Positions 1 to 5,638 of a DNA stretch of 5,638 bases are shown here, one piece after another; position 1 is the first letter of the stretch, and every line of letters begins with the position of its first letter. The position numbers and the translations under genes were made by a program. Origin of the DNA: Planctomycetota bacterium (GTDB lineage Bacteria; Planctomycetota; Planctomycetia; Planctomycetales; Planctomycetaceae); contig JAQBZS010000543.1 of the NCBI GenBank assembly GCA_027622115.1, forward strand, positions 1-5,638. The letters run 5' to 3'. A model generated the notes under the pieces. The model was not told the origin of the DNA, did not search any database, and saw nothing but the letters and a program-made list of their open reading frames with translations.

Positions 1-123
1 TGGCCACTCCGGAACAAAACCTGCGCAAACACCCAGCCCCGACAATACCAGTTTTTTGAAAGCCCAGGATAACTCGCCGGGTAATGCGATGTCGCCGGGT
101 TCTAAAAATCGATGAATGATCAA
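1..123 (-). CDS. Possible start of a further operon gene, unknown function (partial, runs off the window)
   Basis: Reading minus from a TTG at 123-121, the frame stays open for 41 codons to the window edge. It begins MIIHRFLEPGDIALPGEL and ends GVCAGFVPEWP. The TTG overlaps the permease stop codon by four bases (TTGA), the same arrangement as the GTGA overlap between the two upstream genes, which suggests translational coupling. The peptide mixes hydrophobic and charged stretches as a real protein would, and has no low-complexity bias. Against it: no clear Shine-Dalgarno sequence lies ahead of the TTG, TTG is the rarest common start, and 41 codons are too few to exclude chance. I do not recognise the family. 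An alternative is plain 3' untranslated sequence. Codon third positions cannot separate this frame from the antiparallel plus frame, because the two share them. Confidence 0.4.
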   Translation of the reverse strand, partial: MIIHRFLEPGDIALPGELSWAFKKLVLSGLGVCAGFVPEWP

Positions 124-3100
124 CGATTGTCGTCGGCGAACAGCGTGTCCATCGCCTTTGCATCTTCGTTGGGTAGGTGACTGTAGCTGGAATGAACCGA
201 ACCGGATTGACTCCCGGCTTGCGGTGGCTGCAACGTTTGCGAGGACGCAGCTTGTGGTGGAGCCGGTCCAGGCTGTGGTTCCCGCAAAGGCGCCGGGGCT
301 TGATGCTGAACGGGTGAGTGAATTGTGGTCTCTGCGGACGCATGCGTTTGACTGCTCGCGTGACCGTGATCGTCATGACCGTGCGAATGACCGTCACCGT
401 GACCGCCGCCATGTCCACCACCGCCGTGATCGTCATGACCGCCGCCGGCTGGATGAGCGTGGATCAGCGAGACTCGGAAGGTTTCCACGAAGATCGCCAT
501 CAGTGACGGCAAGACCAACAAGGTCATGAACGTTGCCACAATCAAACCGCACATCATGGCGGCGGCGAGTGCTCGGAACATCGGACCGGAAAACAGCAGC
601 GGCACAAGCCCGCCGACGGTCGTCAAAGTCGTTAGCAGAATCGGGACGACTCGCATTTGGGCACCGCGGACCAGACATTCACGAAACGCTTGCTTGGACA
701 GCCCGCTATAGGAACGCTTGCCGGGTTCCGGCAGCCCATCTCCCTTTTGTACGCGTTCTTCGTTGAGCATCTCGATGAATTCGACCAACACAATCCCATC
801 GTTGAGCACGATGCCGTACAGCGACAACAAACCGAGCTGAGCCATGAATCCCATGGGCTCTTCAAAGATGTACAAGCCGACGATTGCACCGGCTGTGGCC
901 AGCGGCAACATCAACAGCACCAACCAGGGCTTGACCACCGAATTGTAGTACAGCACCAGCAGGAAGATGATGCTGGCGGCCGTGATCATCCCGGACATGC
1001 CGATCATCGGCATGGTTTCGTTCGTCTTCTCGACTTCGCCACCGATCTCGAAGTGGAATCCCGGCGGCAGCTTCAACTCGGCCAGCTTGGGTTGAATCGA
1101 CTCCAACAGCACGGGTGTGGCGAGTTCTCCCGGATTGGGGAATGACTGCACTTCACACATGCGATCCATGTTGAATCGCTGAATCCGGGTCGGCTGCCAA
1201 TCCAAGTTGGTGGCGGTGATTGCATCGAAGGGAATCTTGCCGAGCGAACCTTCGACGAACATCTGGCCGATGGCTCCGAGATCCGAACGCTGCTGTTTGG
1301 GCAGCCTGAAGTAGACCGGCACTTGGTGTTTCCCTTCACGGAACGACGTCAAGTATTCGCCGGAAAGATACGAACCCAATGATTGCGCCACGTTGGCGTT
1401 GGTGACTCCCGAGCGATTCGCTTGGTTGGCATCGATATCCACTTTGAGTTGGAAACCGGGTTCGCCCCAGGTGTTGGTGACATTCCAAACGCGTCCGGTA
1501 TCCCGCATGAGGTCTTCGACCTGTCGCGTGACTTCTCGAACTTGGTCCAAATCGGTGAAGCCCGTACTGTGAACTCGCACGGCGATGGGGCTGTCAATGG
1601 GTTCGCCCAGGCCGAACGTCCTCGGAACAACTCGCGTCCCCGCGATCTTGGAGACCGACTCGACGCGAATGCGTTCGACGTATTCGTTGACCACGTGGTA
1701 GTCCGCGCAACGGACGAGCAGCACGGCGTTGGAAGACGATCGGCCGGGAGCGATGTATCCGCTGTCGATGCGAGGTCCGGCGTCGCCGACAAACGACAAC
1801 AGATTGAGGATGCTGCTGTGAGTGTTGCCTTCTTCGTCGGTGTGATCCGTATTCATGCTCAGGATCAATTCTTCGACGCGTTTCACCTTTTCGTTGGTCA
1901 TCGCAATCGGTGTGCCCGGCGGCGTGTAGACCTCGACGACGAATTGATCTCGCGACGCAGCGGGGAAAAACGCACTGCTGACTTTACCGGTGGCCATCAT
2001 CCAGCCGGCACCCATGAAACACGCCACGCCGAACGCAACCGTTAGGAATTTGAACTTCAAACTGATGCCGCACACCAAAGCATAGGTCTTGGCGAACGTG
2101 ATCTTGTTCAGCGGGCCTGGCAACAGGATCGGTTTCAGCAATCCCGCCACGAATCCGATGGGGCTGGCTGCCGACGTGTGTCTCAACACCCAGTAGGCCA
2201 TCACCGTGGTAAAGCTCATGGCGAGCACCCAACTGGCCGCGAGGCAGACGGACACCACCATCGGCAACGAAAACGTGTACTCACCAATCACGCCTTCCAA
2301 CGCGAACGCCATCGGCAGGAACGACGCAATCGTGGTGCCCGTGGCGATGATCATCGGGAAGGCGATTTGTTTGGAACCTTCCACTGCAGCGTCGAACCGC
2401 GAATAACCTTCATGCAACAGGCGATGGACGTTGTCGCAGACTTCAATCGCGTTATCGACCAGCAGTCCCAACGCGATGATCAACGAGCCGATTGAGATTT
2501 GCTGCAACTCGATATTCCAAAATCGCATCAAGGCGATTGTCGTCAGCATCACCACCGGGATCGCCGTGGCCATCACTAATGCCATTCGCAGACCGAGCAT
2601 GAGGAAGGCGACGACCAGCACGATCAGGATCGATTCGATCAAGCTCAATACAAAGCCGTCGACGGTTTCCTTGACCAACGTCGGACGGTCGACGACCACA
2701 CTGACTTCGATGTCCTCGGGCAAGAATGATGCTTTGGCTCGCGTCAGCAATGTCTTCATGTCCTCACCGAGGTCGACGATGTTGTTGCCGTCCTTCATTT
2801 CCACCGAAATCGCCACGGACGACGCTGCCCGCGAGGGTCGCACCGCACCCGGTCGATCGTCCACGGACGTAAATCGAGTGATCATGCCGGGCGGATCCTT
2901 GTACCCTCGCACGACTTTCACGCCGAGGTCACTCAGATAAGTGGGCGTGCCACTGGCATCCGTTTGAATCACCAAGTTGCCGATTTGATCGACCGTCCCC
3001 AGATTGCCCGACGGGTTGACCTTGATCTGGCTGTCGCTCAAGTCCATTGATCCGCCCGAGGCCACGATATTGCGGGCCTGGAGTCGCTGTTTGACGTCAT

Positions 3101-3725
3101 TCACCGTCACGCCCAGCTGGCTCCAATCGGTGCTGCTCGCTTCCAGAAAGATTGCCTCTTCCTGGGCGCCATGCAGCTTGCAGTCAGCCACCGATCGCAG
3201 CTTGCGGATTTCGTCACGCAACCGCTCGGCATAGACTTCCAGTTCGCGGTCGGAGTATTTGTCGTCCCGCGAACGTTTGGGATCGTCGACTTGATAAACG
3301 CTCAAGACGAGGACCGCGATATCGCCGATTGTGGAATCGAGAAACGGCGTCGAACAACCTTGATCTGAGGGCACCCGGATTTTCGCGACTTCCGAACGGA
3401 TTTTGTCCCACGCGGCGGGCACATCGGTCACACTGTTTTCGAGTGTGACTTCTACAATTGAAAGACCGTTTTCACTGGTCGATTTGACTTTCTTGACTTC
3501 CTCGATCGCCGTCATCTGTTCTTCGACGGGATAGGTCACCAATTCTTCGACCTTCCTGATGTTCGTCCCCGGCCACTGCGTGATCACGGCGGCTGTACGA
3601 AACTCAAAGCTGGGGTCGTAGTTCAACGGCACGGTCTTGTAGACGGCGAAACCCCACAGCGTAAGCAGCGCGGTCCCCACGAAGATGACGGTCCGATTTT
3701 TCATTGAGAATTCAGGAATACTCAC
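120..3725 (-). CDS. RND-superfamily efflux permease (AcrB/HAE1-like) with a His-rich C-terminal tail
   Basis: Inner-membrane, proton-driven pump subunit of a tripartite exporter. The 1201 residues follow the RND plan: TM1 about 10-30, first porter region about 31-355, TM2-TM6 about 358-514, TM7 about 556-580, second porter region about 585-905, and TM8-TM12 about 911-1080. Family marks are the N-terminal SIPEFSMKN, WPGTNIRKVEELVTYPVEEQ near 51-70, GLLVDNAIEVCDNV in TM4 (420-433), FFPAASRDQF near 586-595, and GIVLNDGIVLVEF in TM10 (971-983). The GTG start is preferred over the ATG at 3704 because GAGG lies 7 bases before it and the extra residues match the family N-terminus. Usual family length is about 1030-1050; the excess is mostly a tail after residue 1085, with 11 His in residues 1089-1122, then a Pro/Gln/Ser-rich stretch. 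TM4 has Asp424-Asn425 where AcrB has Asp-Asp, and TM10 has Asn975 where AcrB has Lys940. The substrate cannot be read from the sequence. Confidence 0.95.
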   Translation of the reverse strand: MSIPEFSMKNRTVIFVGTALLTLWGFAVYKTVPLNYDPSFEFRTAAVITQWPGTNIRKVEELVTYPVEEQMTAIEEVKKVKSTSENGLSIVEVTLENSVTDVPAAWDKIRSEVAKIRVPSDQGCSTPFLDSTIGDIAVLVLSVYQVDDPKRSRDDKYSDRELEVYAERLRDEIRKLRSVADCKLHGAQEEAIFLEASSTDWSQLGVTVNDVKQRLQARNIVASGGSMDLSDSQIKVNPSGNLGTVDQIGNLVIQTDASGTPTYLSDLGVKVVRGYKDPPGMITRFTSVDDRPGAVRPSRAASSVAISVEMKDGNNIVDLGEDMKTLLTRAKASFLPEDIEVSVVVDRPTLVKETVDGFVLSLIESILIVLVVAFLMLGLRMALVMATAIPVVMLTTIALMRFWNIELQQISIGSLIIALGLLVDNAIEVCDNVHRLLHEGYSRFDAAVEGSKQIAFPMIIATGTTIASFLPMAFALEGVIGEYTFSLPMVVSVCLAASWVLAMSFTTVMAYWVLRHTSAASPIGFVAGLLKPILLPGPLNKITFAKTYALVCGISLKFKFLTVAFGVACFMGAGWMMATGKVSSAFFPAASRDQFVVEVYTPPGTPIAMTNEKVKRVEELILSMNTDHTDEEGNTHSSILNLLSFVGDAGPRIDSGYIAPGRSSSNAVLLVRCADYHVVNEYVERIRVESVSKIAGTRVVPRTFGLGEPIDSPIAVRVHSTGFTDLDQVREVTRQVEDLMRDTGRVWNVTNTWGEPGFQLKVDIDANQANRSGVTNANVAQSLGSYLSGEYLTSFREGKHQVPVYFRLPKQQRSDLGAIGQMFVEGSLGKIPFDAITATNLDWQPTRIQRFNMDRMCEVQSFPNPGELATPVLLESIQPKLAELKLPPGFHFEIGGEVEKTNETMPMIGMSGMITAASIIFLLVLYYNSVVKPWLVLLMLPLATAGAIVGLYIFEEPMGFMAQLGLLSLYGIVLNDGIVLVEFIEMLNEERVQKGDGLPEPGKRSYSGLSKQAFRECLVRGAQMRVVPILLTTLTTVGGLVPLLFSGPMFRALAAAMMCGLIVATFMTLLVLPSLMAIFVETFRVSLIHAHPAGGGHDDHGGGGHGGGHGDGHSHGHDDHGHASSQTHASAETTIHSPVQHQAPAPLREPQPGPAPPQAASSQTLQPPQAGSQSGSVHSSYSHLPNEDAKAMDTLFADDNR
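364..441 (-). repeat. Direct repeat inside the His-rich tail coding region
   Basis: An exact 18-base repeat (ccgtgatcgtcatgaccg on the plus strand) occurs at 364-381 and 424-441, 60 bases apart and therefore in the same reading frame. Each copy encodes a G-H-D-D-H-G unit of the permease tail. The bases between are also Gly/His codons. The tract probably grew by in-frame duplication or slippage, and its length may vary between strains. This last point is inference. Confidence 0.8.
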
Positions 3726-3732
3726 GGCGATA

Positions 3733-3736
3733 CCTC
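3733..3736 (-). promoter_or_regulatory. Ribosome binding site deciding the permease GTG start
   Basis: On the minus strand GAGG (within TTGAGGT) sits 7 bases before the GTG at 3725-3723. The next in-frame candidate, the ATG at 3704, is preceded by CCTGAATTCTCA with no good Shine-Dalgarno match. The site therefore supports the longer N-terminus. Confidence 0.7.
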
Positions 3737-3783
3737 AATGGTGCTTGCATGTCTTGCTTGTAAGTCTGTCAATACGGCAACGT

Positions 3784-3807
3784 GAGCCGACCAGGCGCGG
3801 TCGGCTC
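3784..3807 (-). promoter_or_regulatory. Intercistronic hairpin between the 195-residue gene and the permease gene
   Basis: GAGCCGACC at 3784-3792 is perfectly complementary to GGTCGGCTC at 3799-3807, giving a 9-bp stem (7 G-C pairs) closed by a 6-base loop. In the minus-strand transcript it begins 5 bases after the TGA of the upstream gene. The bases after the stem (ACGTTGCCG) contain no U-run, so it does not look like a standard intrinsic terminator. It could be a partial terminator, an RNA-processing or stability element that sets adaptor-to-permease ratio, or a chance palindrome. Confidence 0.5.
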
Positions 3808-3812
3808 GAGCG

Positions 3813-4400
3813 TCAATTGGCCGGTCGTCGTTCAAGTCGCTCGATCAGTCCCACCCAACCGGTTCCCTTGCGAAACGGAAAGCCGGGTTCACCGCGTTCG
3901 GCACGCAGATGCCTGATGGCGAATCCCTTGGTGCCGAAGCATCGCGGCAGGAATCCATGAATTCTCACGCCTGCAAATCGACCGCTCAGCCTCGTGCGTT
4001 CGATCGTCGATTCGTCCGTCTCCGGACGAATGTCGAAATACGCCACTCCGATCGCGTGATCCGACAAGTCAATGCGCACTCGCCAGCCTCCGCCATCGAT
4101 CGCCACCGGCGGGTACGACGTCTCGTGGACGTGGATGCCATACCGCACCGGCCACAAGTCGTATTCCACTTTACCGTCGTTTCGAACTTGGCGATTCTCG
4201 CACCGACCGTGATGCCACCAGTCCCACGGACCGCAGATCGCATCGCGCACTGCGTCCACGGATGCTCGAATTGATGTGGTCGTTTCCGTGAACATTAAGG
4301 GCCCGTCAATGAAATAGCGCTGTTGAAACCGTTCACCGTCGAAGAGCGTGATCCAACGTTCGTCGTGGTCAAACACGGCATCGTGAAACACGTGCGTCAC
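3813..4400 (-). CDS. Conserved-looking hypothetical protein, possibly SRPBCC/START-fold, lying between adaptor and permease genes
   Basis: A 195-residue protein with no signal peptide and no membrane segment, so probably cytoplasmic. I do not recognise the family with certainty. Residues about 37-58 (FTETTTSIRASVDAVRDAI) resemble the first strand and helix of SRPBCC/START ligand-binding proteins, where a strand with an aspirate-like 'asVdaVrdaI' helix follows. The later alternation of strands (V79-Y88, G105-D111, G118-R125, T132-G140) ending in a conserved-looking basic block around HLRAERGEPGFPF (164-176) would fit such a fold. Trp and His cluster at 59-64 (DWWHH preceded by GPW). The GTG start at 4400-4398 overlaps the adaptor stop by four bases, implying translational coupling; its Shine-Dalgarno (GAAG, 7 bases or so upstream) is weak. 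It is followed by a hairpin and then the permease gene. Role in the pump is unknown; ligand binding or regulation would be guesses. Confidence 0.8.
   Translation of the reverse strand: MTHVFHDAVFDHDERWITLFDGERFQQRYFIDGPLMFTETTTSIRASVDAVRDAICGPWDWWHHGRCENRQVRNDGKVEYDLWPVRYGIHVHETSYPPVAIDGGGWRVRIDLSDHAIGVAYFDIRPETDESTIERTRLSGRFAGVRIHGFLPRCFGTKGFAIRHLRAERGEPGFPFRKGTGWVGLIERLERRPAN
4397..4400 (-). promoter_or_regulatory. Four-base start/stop overlap (translational coupling site)
   Basis: On the minus strand GTGA contains both the GTG start of the 195-residue protein and the TGA stop of the adaptor. Such overlaps let terminating ribosomes reinitiate, so the two proteins are probably made together. 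The overlap is seen directly; coupling is inferred. Confidence 0.75.
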
Positions 4401-5638
4401 CGAGTCACTTCGAAGATGTCGACTTGCGTCTGATCCTGCAGGTAGTGCGTTCCGCTCGTAATCATCTGCACGCCGGGCTTGATGTCGGCACCTTCGATGC
4501 GTTGCAGCGGGCCGACATTGGCTTTGACCGACACCGGCACCTTCTTCGCCACCTGTTTGCCGTTGGACTTGTCGACCAAGAACACGAAATACTTGTCGCC
4601 TTCGACGCGAATGTATCGCTTGGGGACGTAGATCCCCGGTTTCGGCGCGTTTAGTTCCAATTGGACATCTACGATATCACCCGGCCGCAACATCCAGCGG
4701 CGAGTCGTCTTGATGACCTTTCCGCCTGCGAAGGTCTTTGGCACGCCGACCGCCAGCACCATTTTCCATCGGCCTTCGCTCGCGTTCCCGCCATTCAAGG
4801 CCGCAGCAATTTCACCCTCGGGAATCAACTCGCGGAATTTGAACAAGCCGAGCAGTTCCTTGCGTTTTTTACCAAGCTTCAACGCCACCCGTTTCGCATC
4901 CATCGCCGCGCCGTCCGCGCTGCCCGCTTCGCTACTGACCTGCCACGCAAAGTGTCCGCCGTTCTCGTCGGTTTGGATGCTGCGTTCTTCCACGAACCAA
5001 GTGAGTTTGCCGTCAATTTCAAATTGCTGCGGTCGCATGAGTCCGCCAATTTGCGTGGCCTGTTCCGCGTCTTTGGCCTTGGCCGCGCCGCCGAGCCGCC
5101 GATTGCGACACAACAGCGTGAGCGTAAACGTGCGCGTGGTGGCGCTGGCCGCCGACGACTTCTGATACACGATGGCCGCAATGGGATCGGGAGATGCCTC
5201 GGTATGTACCAGAACTTCGTCATTCGTCTTGATCTGCCGGTCGCGAGCGGCGGAGACCGTGACTTCGATCTTCACCGGATCCAAGGCGATCAATGTGGCC
5301 ACCGGCGTACCGGCCGCCACGATTGTGCCCGACGTCACGAGTGTCTTGCTGATGCGACCCTCGAACGGAGCGTACAACTCGGTGTCGTCGAGATCGAGCT
5401 GAGCTTGATTCACACCTTCCTGCGACTGCACCTTCCGAGCCGCATTGACTTTCAACTCGTTCTCCAGCGTCGTCTTCCTGGCCAGCACCTTCTGGTAGCT
5501 CGCCAACGCCGTGCTGTGTGCGGCTTTCGCGTTGTCGACTTCCGACTGAGCAACCGCGTTCGACGCCGCAGCCTTCTCGACGCGATCCAACTGGGACTTG
5601 CTCCGCTCAGTCTCGATGCGGGCCGTCTCCAATTCCTG
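4397..5638 (-). CDS. Periplasmic adaptor (membrane fusion protein, HlyD/AcrA type) of the RND pump, N-terminus outside the window
   Basis: The adaptor bridges the permease and an outer-membrane channel. The frame is open to the window edge, giving 413 visible residues; the TTG at 5632 is internal and the true start lies beyond 5638. Residues about 1-83 are Ala/Glu/Lys-rich coiled coil, the second arm of the alpha-hairpin. Residues about 84-120 (LDDTELYAPFEGRISKTLV, then GTIVAAGTPVATLIALDP) are the second lipoyl half, a hallmark of the family. A beta-barrel segment follows (PVKIEVTVSA, 121-130; TRTFTLTLL, 168-176). The usual LRPG turn appears only at 317-320, about 140 residues after the TRTF strand instead of roughly 15-25. 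The intervening residues look like an extra barrel/membrane-proximal unit, with LMRP at 200-203. The final unit (VPKRYI 338-343, FVFLVD 351-356, DIKPGV 385-390) is a normal membrane-proximal domain. No signal peptide or lipobox can be judged. The next gene overlaps by 4 bases. Confidence 0.93.
   Translation of the reverse strand, partial: QELETARIETERSKSQLDRVEKAAASNAVAQSEVDNAKAAHSTALASYQKVLARKTTLENELKVNAARKVQSQEGVNQAQLDLDDTELYAPFEGRISKTLVTSGTIVAAGTPVATLIALDPVKIEVTVSAARDRQIKTNDEVLVHTEASPDPIAAIVYQKSSAASATTRTFTLTLLCRNRRLGGAAKAKDAEQATQIGGLMRPQQFEIDGKLTWFVEERSIQTDENGGHFAWQVSSEAGSADGAAMDAKRVALKLGKKRKELLGLFKFRELIPEGEIAAALNGGNASEGRWKMVLAVGVPKTFAGGKVIKTTRRWMLRPGDIVDVQLELNAPKPGIYVPKRYIRVEGDKYFVFLVDKSNGKQVAKKVPVSVKANVGPLQRIEGADIKPGVQMITSGTHYLQDQTQVDIFEVTR

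Noticed and set aside
61..83. Possible terminator stem after the permease (CCCGG and CTGGG on the minus strand)
   Set aside because: The stem is only 5 bp with a G-U pair, and the following bases are A-rich rather than U-rich in the transcript.
74..100. Short direct repeat tcgccgggt at 74-82 and 92-100
   Set aside because: Nine bases repeated once with an 18-base period, inside a possible coding frame, is weak evidence for an operator or binding site.
2..115. Plus-strand open frame ending in TGA at 113-115 that could be the tail of a convergent gene
   Set aside because: Only 37 codons of hydrophilic Ser/Pro/Asn/Gly-rich peptide are visible, and the antiparallel minus frame, with its coupled start, is the better candidate. 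It cannot be fully excluded without sequence before position 1.
1383..2045. Long plus-strand frame of 220 codons opposite the permease gene, with similar ones at 657-1145 and 2431-2940
   Set aside because: They are antisense to a strongly recognisable RND permease, have skewed Arg/His/Asp-rich or Ser/Thr/Ile-rich compositions typical of shadow frames, and carry no recognisable motif.
2454..2456. Classification as a CzcA/CusA-type heavy-metal exporter on the strength of the His-rich tail
   Set aside because: The TM4 motif has only the AcrB-type Asp; the additional Asp six residues earlier that marks CzcA is Ala418 here.
3744..3772. TTGACA on the minus strand (3772-3767) as the -35 box of an internal permease promoter
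   Set aside because: No acceptable -10 hexamer lies 16-18 bases downstream (ATGCAA, TGCAAG or GCAAGC only), and a single perfect hexamer is expected by chance fairly often.

Overview
The window holds an efflux operon read entirely on the minus strand, so transcription runs from position 5638 down to 1. The order is: a periplasmic adaptor (membrane fusion protein, start outside the window), a 195-residue protein of unknown function, an RND-superfamily inner-membrane permease of 1201 residues, and possibly the first 41 codons of a further gene that leaves the window at position 1. No rRNA, tRNA, CRISPR array or mobile element is visible. No stretch longer than about 90 bases lacks a coding call.

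The organism is a diderm bacterium, because an adaptor plus RND permease implies export across two membranes. The moderately high G+C by eye, the GTG/TTG starts and the general look of the proteins (an oversized adaptor and a permease with a long low-complexity His/Gly and Pro/Gln tail) recall Planctomycetes of the Rhodopirellula/Pirellulaceae type. That assignment is an impression, not proof.

Layout: 4397-5638 is the adaptor, with the second arm of its coiled-coil hairpin, the second lipoyl half, a beta-barrel segment and what appear to be two tandem barrel/membrane-proximal units. It overlaps the next gene by 4 bases (GTGA). Positions 3813-4400 hold the 195-residue soluble protein, possibly of the START/SRPBCC fold. 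Positions 3726-3812 are the only real intergenic gap; it contains a 9-bp perfect hairpin and a GAGG ribosome binding site. Positions 120-3725 hold the permease. Positions 1-123 may hold another coupled gene starting at TTG, again with a 4-base overlap (TTGA).

The adaptor and permease would together form the inner-membrane and periplasmic parts of a tripartite pump. No TolC-type outer-membrane factor is in view. The permease is closer to the HAE1/AcrB-like group than to heavy-metal exporters by its TM4 motif, yet carries a histidine-rich cytoplasmic tail typical of metal-binding proteins, so the substrate is open. The points most worth a second look are the apparent domain duplication in the adaptor, the His-rich tail, the altered proton-relay residues and the unknown gene placed between the two pump subunits.
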